From Flavobacteriales bacterium (lineage in GTDB: Bacteria; Bacteroidota; Bacteroidia; Flavobacteriales_E; Vicingaceae), in contig JADYZM010000004.1 in assembly GCA_020853105.1 (NCBI GenBank), positions 62,001 through 126,000 of the forward strand: a DNA stretch of 64,000 nucleotides, read 5' to 3'. Every line of letters starts with the position of its first letter. Positions within the stretch are counted from its first letter, which is position 1. A model generated the notes under the pieces. It saw only the letters and a program-made list of their open reading frames with translations, ran no database searches and was not told the origin of the DNA. A program made the translations under genes and the position numbers. Below, piece after piece: positions 1 to 8,159 of this stretch.

Positions 1-2
1 TG

Positions 3-293
3 CTTAAAATGATGCGAAAAAGTAAAAATTATGAAGTATATAATGCATCATTTCCTGTAGCCGGAATATCAGGAACAGTGAGAAGTTTTGGTGCAAAAAC
101 TGCACTTGAAGAAAATGCAAGAATTAAAAGTGGATATATGGTACGAGTGAGAAGTTATGCGGGTTATATAAAAACAAAATCCAACCGAGAGGTTGGATTT
201 GCCGTTATGGTTAACAATTACAATTGTTCGCCACAAATGATGAAATTGATTCTTGAAAAACTAGTAACTAAAATCGCTGAAATAAATCAGTAG
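3..293 (+). CDS. dacB: D-alanyl-D-alanine carboxypeptidase/endopeptidase (PBP4, peptidase S13), C-terminal fragment
   Basis: The reading frame is open to the window edge, so this is the last ~96 residues of a longer gene whose start lies outside. The stretch SGTVRSFG..ARIKSGYMVRVRSYAGY resembles the C-terminal catalytic part of S13 (PBP4-type) penicillin-binding proteins. The KSG of ARIKSGY is the third active-site motif (KTG/KSG); the SxxK and SxN motifs would lie upstream, out of view. The family cleaves D-Ala-D-Ala ends or cross-links of peptidoglycan in the periplasm. The end FAVMVNNYNCS..LILEKLV is as expected for Bacteroidota members. The first visible ATG (position 9) is internal and should not be taken as the start. 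Confidence is good for the family and moderate for the exact symbol. Confidence 0.8.
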   Translation, partial: LKMMRKSKNYEVYNASFPVAGISGTVRSFGAKTALEENARIKSGYMVRVRSYAGYIKTKSNREVGFAVMVNNYNCSPQMMKLILEKLVTKIAEINQ

Positions 294-296
294 CGA

Positions 297-494
297 TTAT
301 ACTTCAGATAGTTTTCCGTTTTTAGATTTTCCTAAAACTACAACGTCTTTAACTCTTTCGTACTCTTTTATAGCACTAAGCATCGCTTCTCTGGAATCTC
401 TTCTGATTTTAATTCCAGTTTTAGAACCTTTGTTTCTGACTTCTATGTAGTAACCATCTTTTAATTTCGTTGGTTTTGTTGCCGGTCTTCCCAT
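297..494 (-). CDS. small basic protein of unknown function
   Basis: A 65-residue protein beginning MGRPATKPTKLKDGYYIEV, rich in Lys/Arg and with no signal peptide or membrane segment. The repeated beta-strand-like pattern (GYYIEVRNKGSKTGIKIRR) followed by a predicted helix (REAMLSAIKEYERV) could fit a small nucleic-acid-binding fold, but this is inference; I do not recognise a named family. It converges on the PBP4 gene with only 3 bases between the stop codons. It has an ATG start, its own ~90-base upstream gap, and codon use like its neighbours, which support it being real. Confidence 0.6.
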   Translation of the reverse strand: MGRPATKPTKLKDGYYIEVRNKGSKTGIKIRRDSREAMLSAIKEYERVKDVVVLGKSKNGKLSEV

Positions 495-585
495 AATTTT
501 AAATGTTATTTATAATGAGTCTAAATTAGTAATAAAAACTGGATAAATTAAATAAAATTGTGTCAAATTAACAAACTTTAACAAA

Positions 586-1596
586 TTAATTTTCAATTAT
601 TTGTTTGAAAGTTTTTTTATTCAGCAGGAAAGAGGCAAGCAGAGTGCTTTTTGGGATAATTCCAAATAAATTTGGAGAAGTAACTCGGTTGCGTTTTTTC
701 CTATTTTCTTTTAATCTGGAGTAAAAGCTAAAATGAGCTTGGATTATTGCAAAAGTATGTTTTGGTTTTCCTTCAAAGAGCAGTTTAATCCCAGCCATTC
801 CATCAAGAATCAGTCGTAAAAATAGTATTTTAAATCGTTTGTTTTTTTGTAGGTTTTTGTGCAAAACCAGTAAGTTGTTTCTAAAATTTAGATATGTTTT
901 TTTAGGGTTAATTTTATTTAAAGTTCCTCCGCCAACGTGATAAACAATTGATTCTGAGCAATACATAATTTGATAGCCTAAGTTTTTTAATCGCCAACAC
1001 AAATCAATTTCTTCCATGTGTGCAAAAAATTGTTCGTCGAATCCGTTTATTTCTTTGAAGAGTTTTGCACGAATAAAAAGTGCAGCTCCAGTAGCCCAAA
1101 ATATTTCAGATGTATCGTTGAATTGTCCGTTGTCTTTTTCCAAAGTATTGAAAATTCGTCCTCTGCAAAGAGGGTATCCTAAATAATCAATAAAACCTCC
1201 GGCTGCACCGGCATATTCGAAATACTCTTTTTTATAAAAATCTTTGATTTTGGGTTGGCAGGCAGCAATGTTCAGATTGCTATCCATAAGTTGGATTATT
1301 GGGGTTATCCAATTTTCAGTAACCTCAACATCAGAATTGAGCAATACAAAATATTCCGCATCAACTTGTTTGAGGGCTACGTTGTATCCTTTAGCAAAAC
1401 CGTAGTTTTTATCGTTAACAATAATTTCAATTTCAGGATAATTATCTTGGATAAATTGTATTGAATCATCGGTTGATTGGTTGTCGGCTACAACTATTCT
1501 AGCATCATGACTGCTATATTTTGTTACTGAAGGTAAAAATTGTTCTAAAAACTTTTTTCCGTTCCAATTCAATATGACAACTGCTGTTTTTTTCAC
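586..1596 (-). CDS. glycosyltransferase family 2 protein
   Basis: 336 residues. The N-terminus AVVILNWNGKKFLEQFLPSV is the nucleotide-sugar binding start of GT-A fold family 2 enzymes. VLLNSDVEV (~residue 85-93) supplies the metal-binding acidic motif, and EEIDLCWRLKNLGYQ (~195-210) the acceptor-side acidic motif typical of rhamnosyltransferase-like members. It probably adds a sugar to a surface polysaccharide at the cytoplasmic membrane; the substrate cannot be read from sequence. The start is GTG at 1596: no ATG lies nearby in frame, and MKKTAVVILNWNG is the normal family N-terminus. It follows the GWxTD gene after 9 bases on the same strand, so the two are probably one operon. Confidence 0.85.
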   Translation of the reverse strand: MKKTAVVILNWNGKKFLEQFLPSVTKYSSHDARIVVADNQSTDDSIQFIQDNYPEIEIIVNDKNYGFAKGYNVALKQVDAEYFVLLNSDVEVTENWITPIIQLMDSNLNIAACQPKIKDFYKKEYFEYAGAAGGFIDYLGYPLCRGRIFNTLEKDNGQFNDTSEIFWATGAALFIRAKLFKEINGFDEQFFAHMEEIDLCWRLKNLGYQIMYCSESIVYHVGGGTLNKINPKKTYLNFRNNLLVLHKNLQKNKRFKILFLRLILDGMAGIKLLFEGKPKHTFAIIQAHFSFYSRLKENRKKRNRVTSPNLFGIIPKSTLLASFLLNKKTFKQIIEN

Positions 1597-1605
1597 GAGT
1601 TGTGA

Positions 1606-3069
1606 TTATTTTGGCAAAACATAATATTCATCGGTTCGGTCTTGCGAATATTCTCTAGGATTTGTAGCGTTAAAGTCTCTGGGTTGATTGGTTCTTTTAT
1701 GTAAATCAACTCGCCATTGTGCATTGTATATTTCTCCTGGAAGTGTAGAATGTAGCATTTGATAATCATTAGAAACATCATCGGGGTTGTAAAATATAAA
1801 TCTCACGTTACTTCTTCCATTAATTCCGTAATAATGCCATATTTCATAAGGGTATGAACTGGGCTCGTTTTTCATTTCAGAGAGTGTATTTGGTTTTCCG
1901 TATTTCAAAAAAATTCTACCTCTGTCGGTTTCATATCCTTTTTTGATAGAAGTAGAAAATTGAGTTTCAGCGATTTGAACTAAATCCTGGTATTTTTTCC
2001 ATTCTTCTTCAGGATTTATAGAATTTCTATTGTACCAAAAATTATAAAAAAATTGTTGTTTCAAGGAATCATCGTTGTTATTCAATTGATTTTTTGCAAA
2101 ACTCAATTCAATTTGAGTAGAAATTGGAGCTAAGGATTTTATGTGCTCGATTAATTCATTTGATGGAATGGTTGAAACGAATGTATTAGAAGAACTATGG
2201 TCTAAAACGAAGTTGTTTGCTGGTGGGTTGCTGCGTTGAAAGAATACTTTTTTTAAAGCTATGCTCTTATTTTCTTTATTTCTAATTTCTATAACCAAAT
2301 TGTAGTTTCCGGAAGGTAGTTTTTTTATGTCAAACGAATTTAATAGGACAATAACCGGTTTTGGAGTTTCTCTTTTAAAGCCTTTGTAATTTCCTACAAT
2401 TTGTTTACTTTCAAAAGATTCAATAAAATAATTTATCAAGAATGGTTCGTCTTTTTCAAAAACTTTTTCAGAATTATAAATTTCATTATAGAACATAATT
2501 TTCTCAAAATCTTCAGGATAAAAATCGCTGGTGTATGGTGTTAAATCATATCCACTTTTGGTTAGAAATGTTTTTTTTGTTGATTTTACTGCTGATTCAA
2601 TCAAAGCAACATCAGAAAAACTGATGGTTGAAACATTAAAATCAATCTCAATTTCTTGGGTTGTTAAAAATGCTTTTTCAGTGCTATTTGTATCTCTGAT
2701 GCTAATTTCGAATTCATATTTACCAGATGGGAGAGAAATTCGTTGTTGATCGAAAAAATTAATCTTTTGAGAAGTGCTGTCGAGCAAAATCGGGCTGCTG
2801 ATTATATTTTTTCGGTAGTCAATAATTGAGTCGTTTTGTTTAAAGATAAATGTAACTTCAACAAATGCTTGTGATGTACTGTCCGGTTTAGTTTTGTATA
2901 TTAAAGAATTGCCTTGAAAAAGTAAATACGTTTCTAAATAGGGTAAATTTTCAGGAGAATTAAATGCACAATATGAAAAATTTGCTTGTAATTGTTGAGA
3001 TACAGACTGTTTAGAAAATAAAACGATAAAAAATAATAAAAATAAATTTTTCGTTGGGAAATTTCTCAT
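1606..3069 (-). CDS. GWxTD domain-containing secreted protein
   Basis: 487 residues with an N-terminal signal peptide (MRNFPTKNLFLLFFIVLFSKQSVSQ) and no lipobox. The C-terminal part contains GYETDRGRIFLKYGKP around residue 380, the signature of GWxTD-domain proteins (here GYETD, so the Trp of the name is Tyr). It continues with YEIWHYYGI..VRFIFYNPD, as the family does. The family is widespread in Bacteroidota, with no established biochemical role; export to the periplasm is inferred. Upstream, TAatTTCG (3074-3081, minus strand) lies only 4 bases before the ATG, so its transcript may be almost leaderless. The glycosyltransferase downstream is likely co-transcribed. Confidence 0.85.
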   Translation of the reverse strand: MRNFPTKNLFLLFFIVLFSKQSVSQQLQANFSYCAFNSPENLPYLETYLLFQGNSLIYKTKPDSTSQAFVEVTFIFKQNDSIIDYRKNIISSPILLDSTSQKINFFDQQRISLPSGKYEFEISIRDTNSTEKAFLTTQEIEIDFNVSTISFSDVALIESAVKSTKKTFLTKSGYDLTPYTSDFYPEDFEKIMFYNEIYNSEKVFEKDEPFLINYFIESFESKQIVGNYKGFKRETPKPVIVLLNSFDIKKLPSGNYNLVIEIRNKENKSIALKKVFFQRSNPPANNFVLDHSSSNTFVSTIPSNELIEHIKSLAPISTQIELSFAKNQLNNNDDSLKQQFFYNFWYNRNSINPEEEWKKYQDLVQIAETQFSTSIKKGYETDRGRIFLKYGKPNTLSEMKNEPSSYPYEIWHYYGINGRSNVRFIFYNPDDVSNDYQMLHSTLPGEIYNAQWRVDLHKRTNQPRDFNATNPREYSQDRTDEYYVLPK

Positions 3070-3205
3070 TCGACGAAATTACTATATTATCGCTAAATAT
3101 TTGCAACTCATTTTATTACAGTTTATATAACCAATTGATTGTAAGTTGAATTAAAAAAAATGAGGAAAATAATTAGAAAAAAAATGGTTATATAAAATCA
3201 ATTGT

Positions 3206-3213
3206 TAATTTTG
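3206..3213 (+). promoter_or_regulatory. -7 box of the tRNA-Ser(UGA) promoter
   Basis: TAATTTTG matches the Bacteroidota -7 consensus TAnnTTTG and ends 4 bases before the tRNA. The expected -33 position holds ATGG rather than TTTG, so the upstream element is weak. Confidence 0.5.
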
Positions 3214-3217
3214 CAGC

Positions 3218-3305
3218 GGAGAAATGGCAGAGTGGTCGATTGCGGCAGTCTTGAAAACTGTTGTACCGCGAGGTACCGGGGGTTCGAATCCCTCTTTCTC
3301 CGCCA
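3218..3305 (+). tRNA. tRNA-Ser (anticodon UGA), CCA encoded
   Basis: An 88-base class II tRNA. The acceptor stem ggagaaa/tttctcc is perfect, the anticodon loop is cttgaaa with anticodon TGA (reads UCA), there is a long variable arm, and the T arm is gggggttcgaatccctc. Discriminator G is followed by a genomically encoded CCA (3303-3305), unlike the other two tRNAs in this window. The next gene starts 12 bases after the CCA, so the tRNA probably heads a tRNA-mRNA transcript. Confidence 0.97.
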
Positions 3306-3317
3306 AAGTCAAAGACC

Positions 3318-4781
3318 ATGACAAACAAAATAAAATCCCTTCATATTCAATTATTTAGGGATTTTTTGTTTTCAGTAGTTCGCATAACATACACTTTATC
3401 AACAACCATAGTAGTAGGGCTAATTTTTCTTAGTTCTTGTTCTACAACAAAAAAAATAAATGCACTTAAACCGGAGTCGGATGAACCTACTCCTATTGTG
3501 TATAAAACAAACCCTTCATTTGTTAGCGTTCCTGTTGTAATTCAAGTTAAAGACATTGAAAGCATCGTTAATAAAAACCTTCAAGGATTGATATATGAAG
3601 ACAATAATATTGAAGACGATAACTTGATTATAAAAATTTGGAAACAAGCACCAATAATTCTTGAGAATAAAGAAGAAGGAAAAATAAAAACAATTTTACC
3701 CCTTAGAGCTGAAATAAAATATAGGTATGGGTTTAATAAATTAGGTATCTCGATAACCGATATTAAAGATATTGACCTTGACGGAAAAATAGAGCTGTTG
3801 AGTAATGTTGGTCTTATCGACTGGAAATTAAGTACACAAACCTCATTAAAATCATTGGATTGGAATAAAATTCCAACAATTTCTATTGGAGGTAACCCTT
3901 TAAATATTACCTTTCTTGTGAATCAGGCATTAAAAATTTTCAGAAAAAAAATTGAAACAAGTATTGATGATGCCGTGCGAAAATCTATGGATTTTAAACC
4001 TCGTGTTCTTGAAGCTGTTGAGAAGTTAGTGTCGCCTGTTGAGATTAGTAAGGAATACGAAACCTGGCTTAATATTTTCCCTTCAGAATTATACGCAACA
4101 AAAGCCACTCTGAAAGATGGAACTATTGGGATAGATTTAGGAATGAAGTGTAATATTGAAACTAAAGTTGGTCAGCTACCAAACGATAAGTTTGACAAAA
4201 CACAATTGGCACTAAAAACCGTTTCCTCATTGCCAGATAAAATTATGATAAATGTTGCTGCAGTTTCTACATTCACAGATGCCAAACGAATTTTATTAAA
4301 TAATTTTAAGGGACAAGAATTTGGTGATGGAAAAAGAAAAGTAACCATTCAAAATTTAGACTTGTGGCATAAAACAGGAAAAATAGTCATTGCTTTAGAA
4401 TTAGCAGGGAGTATAAACGGAACTGTTTATCTTGTAGGTGTGCCAAAATTTGATAATGCAACAAAAGAAATATATTTTGATCAGTTGGAATATGTTTTAG
4501 ATACCAAAAATAAATTACTCAAATCGGCAAATTGGTTACTTTCAGGCATTGTTCTTAAAAAGATAAATTCAGCTTGTCGTTATTCAATACAAGAAAATTT
4601 AGATGAGGCTAAAAATCAGCTAATAAAATACACTCAAAATTATTCTCCTTTTGAAGGAGTTTATATAAATGGCGAGTTGGGAGATGTTCAGTTTCAAAAT
4701 ATTCAAATAACCAATACTTCAACAATTGCTTTTATAAATATTGGTGGTAAAATAAGAGTTAAAGTTGACGGCTTAAAGTGA
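3318..4781 (+). CDS. DUF4403 family lipoprotein
   Basis: 487 residues from the ATG at 3318. An in-frame start further upstream lies inside the tRNA and is rejected. A long N-region and hydrophobic stretch end in the lipobox LSSC (Cys41), predicting a lipoprotein. The body matches DUF4403: [20 protein letters not shown] near the mature N-terminus, YEDNN, and the central [24 protein letters not shown]. From memory, DUF4403 resembles lipid-binding tubular (TULIP-like) folds, but no function is established. Its 3' end overlaps the convergent exonuclease III gene by 9 bases, and there is no terminator between them. Only 12 bases separate it from tRNA-Ser, so RNase processing of the tRNA would create its 5' end. 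Confidence 0.85.
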   Translation: MTNKIKSLHIQLFRDFLFSVVRITYTLSTTIVVGLIFLSSCSTTKKINALKPESDEPTPIVYKTNPSFVSVPVVIQVKDIESIVNKNLQGLIYEDNNIEDDNLIIKIWKQAPIILENKEEGKIKTILPLRAEIKYRYGFNKLGISITDIKDIDLDGKIELLSNVGLIDWKLSTQTSLKSLDWNKIPTISIGGNPLNITFLVNQALKIFRKKIETSIDDAVRKSMDFKPRVLEAVEKLVSPVEISKEYETWLNIFPSELYATKATLKDGTIGIDLGMKCNIETKVGQLPNDKFDKTQLALKTVSSLPDKIMINVAAVSTFTDAKRILLNNFKGQEFGDGKRKVTIQNLDLWHKTGKIVIALELAGSINGTVYLVGVPKFDNATKEIYFDQLEYVLDTKNKLLKSANWLLSGIVLKKINSACRYSIQENLDEAKNQLIKYTQNYSPFEGVYINGELGDVQFQNIQITNTSTIAFINIGGKIRVKVDGLK

Positions 4782-5546
4782 TGTATTAATTTCTATGCTA
4801 ACAGGACAATGGTCTGAACCATATTCGTTATCGTGTATTTCAGCATTTTTTATTTTATCTATAATTGATTTACTCACTAAAAAATAATCAATTCTCCAGC
4901 CTACATTTCTTTCTCGGGCACCACCTCTAAAACTCCACCAGGTATATGCTTTTTCTTTTTGTGGATTAAAGTAACGATAGGTATCTATAAAATCAGCTTT
5001 AATGAAATTATCCATTCCATCAATTTCTTCCTGCATAAATCCAGCGTATTTGTTGTAATTAGCCTTTGGATTTGCTAAATCAATCGGCTTGTGAGCCACG
5101 TTTAAATCTCCGCAAAAAAGTACCGGTTTTTTTTCTTCCAATTTCTTCAAGAATTTTAAAAATTCAGCATCCCAAATTTGTCTGTAATCCAAGCGTTTGA
5201 GTTCACTGCCGGAGTTTGGTACATAAACAACTGTTAAATAAAAATCATCAAATTCAGCAGTTATTACTCTTCCTTCTTGATCGTGTTCCTCAATTCCTAT
5301 CCCGTAAATTAAATTTAATGGTTGTTTTTTTGACAAAATTGCTGTTCCGGAATATCCTTTTTTTAAGGCTGAGTTTGAATAGATAAAATAGTTGTTTAAA
5401 TCTTTCAAAGCTTCTTTAACTTGGTCGTCTTGTGCTTTTGTTTCTTGTAAACAAAGTACATCAGGATTCATCTTTTTGATTTGGTCAAAAAAATCTTTTT
5501 TGGCAATAGCCCTAATACCGTTTACATTCCAAGAGATTAGTTTCAT
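4773..5546 (-). CDS. xth: exodeoxyribonuclease III (AP endonuclease)
   Basis: 257 residues, the usual length for ExoIII/AP endonucleases of base excision repair. The endonuclease/exonuclease/phosphatase fold motifs are in order: SWNVNGIRA at the N-terminus, LQETKAQ with metal-binding Glu35, GDLNVAH (~150) with the catalytic Asp and Asn, WRIDYFLVS, and the terminal GSDHCPV with the catalytic Asp-His pair. It cuts DNA 5' of abasic sites and removes 3' blocks. It lies 4 bases downstream of the prfB stop on the same strand, so it is probably co-transcribed with prfB. Its stop codon lies inside the end of the convergent DUF4403 gene. Confidence 0.96.
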   Translation of the reverse strand: MKLISWNVNGIRAIAKKDFFDQIKKMNPDVLCLQETKAQDDQVKEALKDLNNYFIYSNSALKKGYSGTAILSKKQPLNLIYGIGIEEHDQEGRVITAEFDDFYLTVVYVPNSGSELKRLDYRQIWDAEFLKFLKKLEEKKPVLFCGDLNVAHKPIDLANPKANYNKYAGFMQEEIDGMDNFIKADFIDTYRYFNPQKEKAYTWWSFRGGARERNVGWRIDYFLVSKSIIDKIKNAEIHDNEYGSDHCPVSIEINTSL

Positions 5547-5550
5547 TTTT

Positions 5551-6637
5551 TTAATTTTTACTGTATTCCATTAAATATGCTTTGAGAAATCCATCAATTT
5601 CTCCGTTCAAAACTTTATCCGGGTCATTGATAGTAAACCCTGTTCTATGGTCTTTCACTCTTCGGTCGTCTAACACGTAGCTTCTGATTTGTGAACCCCA
5701 TTCTATTTTTTTCTTATCTGCTTCAATTTCATTTCGGGCTTCTAATTTTTTTCTCAATTCCAATTCGTAGAGTTGCGATTTTAGAAGTTGAAGTGCTTTT
5801 TCTTTATTTCCAAGTTGAGAGCGAGTTTCTGTATTGGCTATCACTATTCCTGAAGGGGCATGATGAAGTCTGACACCGGTTTCAACTTTATTTACATTTT
5901 GACCGCCAGCACCACCACTTCTAAAAGTATCCCAAGTTATATCAGCCGGATTGATTTTAATATCAATTGTTTCATCAACAAGTGGGTAAACATAAACCGA
6001 AGCAAAAGATGTCATTCTTTTGCCTTGTGCGTTGAATGGACTAACTCTCACTAAGCGGTGAACACCATTTTCACCTTTGAGATAACCAAAGGCATATTCA
6101 CCTTCTATTTCTATTGTAACTGTTTTTATGCCTGTAACATCACCATCTTGAAAATCAAGCACTCTGATTTTAAATTTGTTTTTTTCTGCCCACATGTTAT
6201 ACATTCTGTATAACATTGACGACCAATCACAGCTTTCTGTTCCACCGGCTCCGGCAGTTATTTGAAGTACTGCACTAAGAGAATCTTCATCGGAACTGAG
6301 CATGTTTTTAAATTCAAGCTCATCTAAAGCCTCAACAACTAAATTGTATTGAATTTCTACATCATTCTCAGAACCTTCTCCATTTTTAAAAAAGTCATAA
6401 ATAATTTGTAAATCTTCTATTAGACCGGAAATTTTGCTGAAACCATCCGTCCAATATTTAATACTGCTAACTATTTTGAGCTGTTTTTCAGCCTCTTTTG
6501 GATTGTCCCAAAAGTTTGGATCCAAAGTTTTTTGTTGTTCTTCTTCGAGTTCTATAAGTTTAGAATCGATGTCAAAGATACCTCCTTAACGCACCGTGTC
6601 GCTCTGAAAGTTCTTTTATTATTTCTTGTGTTATCAT
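5551..6637 (-). CDS. prfB: peptide chain release factor 2, expressed by programmed +1 frameshift
   Basis: RF2 recognises UGA/UAA and releases the finished peptide. The frame-0 leader starts at ATG 6637 and encodes [21 protein letters not shown] before an in-frame TGA (6574-6572). A +1 shift at CTT-TGA reads GAC and joins the long frame (6573-5551), giving about 361 residues in total. SPF (in [10 protein letters not shown]), the stop-codon recognition tripeptide of RF2, and GGQ ([15 protein letters not shown]), the catalytic motif, are both intact. An ATG-started reading of only 6525-5551 would lack the N-terminal helices. xth follows after 4 bases. A -7 box (TAATTTTG, 6650-6643) ends 5 bases before the ATG, so the mRNA may have almost no leader. 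Confidence 0.95.
6572..6586 (-). promoter_or_regulatory. RF2 programmed +1 frameshift site
   Basis: Reading the minus strand from 6586: AGGAGG, TAT, CTT, then the TGA stop, followed by C. This is the classic RF2 autoregulatory site: a Shine-Dalgarno-like AGGAGG a few bases before the slippery CTT and a weak TGA-C stop context. When RF2 is scarce, ribosomes pause at TGA and slip +1 onto GAC. The AGGAGG is a better anti-SD match than the AGGGGG of E. coli. Confidence 0.95.
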
Positions 6638-6642
6638 GTTCC

Positions 6643-6650
6643 CAAAATTA
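6643..6650 (-). promoter_or_regulatory. -7 box upstream of prfB
   Basis: The minus strand reads TAATTTTG, matching TAnnTTTG, and ends 5 bases before the prfB ATG. No TTG is found 19 bases upstream, so support rests on the -7 box and its position. Confidence 0.4.
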
Positions 6651-6710
6651 ATTGTTGTATGGAAATAATTAGTTGATTATTGAATAAATTTGGGTAAAAA
6701 AAATAAAGCA

Positions 6711-7259
6711 ATGAAAATATATACCAAAACAGGCGATAAAGGAGAAACCTCATTGTTTGGAGGAAAACGAGTACCTAAGTATAATCTAAGAATTGAATCG
6801 TATGGTACTGTTGATGAATTAAATTCTCATGTTGGTTTATTAAGGTCTTACGAAAACTCAAAAGAAGTTAATGCTGCATTAATTGAAATACAAGATAGAT
6901 TGTTTACAATTGGCTCAAATTTAGCAACAGTTCCAGGCAACGAAAAAGTTAAGATACCGGGATTAAACGAGTCGGATATCAATTTTTTAGAAAATGAAAT
7001 TGATAAAATGAACGAAAAACTCCCCATAATGAAATCATTTGTATTACCGGGTGGTGATATTGTTGTTGCTCAATGCCATATTGCCAGATGTGTTTGCCGA
7101 AGAGCCGAAAGATTAGTTGTTCATTTGGCATCTGAGGAATTTGTTTCTGAAGATGTAATTAAATATTTAAATCGTTTGTCTGACTACCTTTTTGTTCTTT
7201 CCAGAATGATATCGGTAGAAAAAAGTGTAGAAGAAATTCCTTGGAAAGCCCGAATATAG
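6711..7259 (+). CDS. cob(I)yrinic acid a,c-diamide adenosyltransferase, PduO type
   Basis: 182 residues. The start MKIYTKTGDKGETSLFGGKRV is the ATP-binding N-terminus of PduO-type ATP:cob(I)alamin adenosyltransferases. Later motifs also fit: YGTVDELNSHVG, the helical FVLPGG, and CRRAERLVVHL..YLNRLSDYLFVLSR, which contains the R..ER and NRLSD active-site residues. It transfers the adenosyl group of ATP to cob(I)alamin to make adenosylcobalamin, probably for methylmalonyl-CoA mutase-type enzymes encoded elsewhere. The ATG at 6711 is preferred over an in-frame TTG at 6690. A TAAATTTG box (6685-6692) lies 18 bases upstream. It is divergent from prfB. Confidence 0.92.
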   Translation: MKIYTKTGDKGETSLFGGKRVPKYNLRIESYGTVDELNSHVGLLRSYENSKEVNAALIEIQDRLFTIGSNLATVPGNEKVKIPGLNESDINFLENEIDKMNEKLPIMKSFVLPGGDIVVAQCHIARCVCRRAERLVVHLASEEFVSEDVIKYLNRLSDYLFVLSRMISVEKSVEEIPWKARI

Positions 7260-7309
7260 TAGTATTTTAACAGATTATGGAGTTATCAACACTTGTGAAT
7301 ATCTTAATC

Positions 7310-7339
7310 TTGCGTGTGTAAACAAAAAAATTATTTTTG
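7310..7339 (+). promoter_or_regulatory. Bacteroidota-type promoter for the DUF2795 gene
   Basis: TTG (7310-7312), a spacer of exactly 19 bases, then TATTTTTG (7332-7339) matches TTG-N19-TAnnTTTG. The start codon is 76 bases downstream, leaving an untranslated leader that contains the short inverted repeat CCAAATT/AATTTGG. Confidence 0.7.
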
Positions 7340-7415
7340 CGTTAATCCAAAGCGGAGCCAAATTGGAAATTTGGTCGAAGAAAAATTTGTATTAACTCTT
7401 AATTTAGATTGAATT

Positions 7416-7637
7416 ATGTATTGGACGTTAGAACTTGCATCGTACTTAGAAGACGCCCCTTGGCCGGCAACAAAAGATGAATTGATTGATTTCGCTATAA
7501 GAACAGGAGCCCCCTTAGAAGTTGTTGAAAATTTACAAGAATTAGAAGAGGAGGGAGAGGCTTATGATAGCATTGAAGAAATTTGGCCTGATTATCCTAG
7601 TAAGGAAGATTTCTTTTTTAACGAAGACGAATATTAA
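7416..7637 (+). CDS. DUF2795 domain-containing protein
   Basis: 73 residues, strongly acidic. MYWTLELASYLEDAPWPATKDELIDFAIRTGA..EVVENLQELEEE..YDSIEEIWPDYPS is the conserved form of a DUF2795 protein found throughout Bacteroidota. The function is unknown. The high identity I recall among relatives and the strong promoter suggest an abundant housekeeping protein, but that is inference. It stands alone, with its own promoter and a perfect terminator hairpin shared with trxA. Confidence 0.88.
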   Translation: MYWTLELASYLEDAPWPATKDELIDFAIRTGAPLEVVENLQELEEEGEAYDSIEEIWPDYPSKEDFFFNEDEY

Positions 7638-7651
7638 TATATTTGCTACAG

Positions 7652-7694
7652 GCATAAAAAAAAACCTCACCATTGGTGAGGTTTTTTTTTATGC
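7652..7694. terminator. bidirectional terminator between the DUF2795 gene and trxA
   Basis: A perfect 20-bp inverted repeat: gcat, nine A, cctcacc, loop att, ggtgagg, nine T, atgc. It can serve the convergent genes on both strands. Confidence 0.95.
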
Positions 7695-7706
7695 AAAAAT
7701 ATCAGA

Positions 7707-8024
7707 TTACATAATCGCCTTTAATTTAGATTCAAGAGCATCTTTAGATGCTGCTCCTACAACTTTGTCAACAACTTCACCATTTTTGATAAATAAAATG
7801 GTTGGAATATTTCGAATAGCATACTTTTGAGATATATCAGGATTGTTGTCCACATCTAATTTTCCTACTATTGCTTTTCCTTGATATTCATTTGCTAATT
7901 CTTCTACAATTGGACCAACCATTCTACACGGACCACACCAAACTGCCCAAAAGTCAACCATCACTGCTTTGTCTGAGTTTAATACGTTTTCTGCAAAGTT
8001 TGCATCTGTTAATTCTAATGCCAT
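7707..8024 (-). CDS. trxA: thioredoxin
   Basis: 105 residues, the full thioredoxin length. VDFWAVWCGPCRMVGPI carries the redox pair Cys30/Cys33 in the WCGPC motif, and the cis-Pro region IRNIPTILFIKNG follows. It is a cytoplasmic disulfide reductase, reduced by thioredoxin reductase (a trxB gene lies at 53.3 kb in this window). It ends in the shared terminator with the DUF2795 gene and has a separate 135-base upstream gap from dnaE, so it is probably monocistronic. Confidence 0.97.
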   Translation of the reverse strand: MALELTDANFAENVLNSDKAVMVDFWAVWCGPCRMVGPIVEELANEYQGKAIVGKLDVDNNPDISQKYAIRNIPTILFIKNGEVVDKVVGAASKDALESKLKAIM

Positions 8025-8159
8025 AATTTATTTATTTAATGTTAATACTTTCTTTTCTTTTTCAATAAGTAAACCAATCGTAAAAAAAATGTCAAAATGT
8101 CATTTTACAAGTTGATTCCATTTTTATTTTTTCAAAATTAATTGAATTTGTAAATGAAT

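Noticed and set aside
3261-3317. Start codon extending the DUF4403 gene upstream
   Set aside because: It lies inside tRNA-Ser; the ATG at 3318 gives a proper lipoprotein signal.
7281-7291. TTATCAACA near 7283 as a DnaA box or origin
   Set aside because: A single imperfect box with no cluster or AT-rich unwinding repeat; it sits in a short intergenic region far from dnaA.
7360-7380. CCAAATT/AATTTGG repeat in the DUF2795 leader as a riboswitch
   Set aside because: Too short and simple; no recognisable riboswitch core.
7564-7830. 88-codon frame across the DUF2795/trxA junction
   Set aside because: It runs through the perfect terminator hairpin and antisense to trxA; it is a by-product of overlapping frames.
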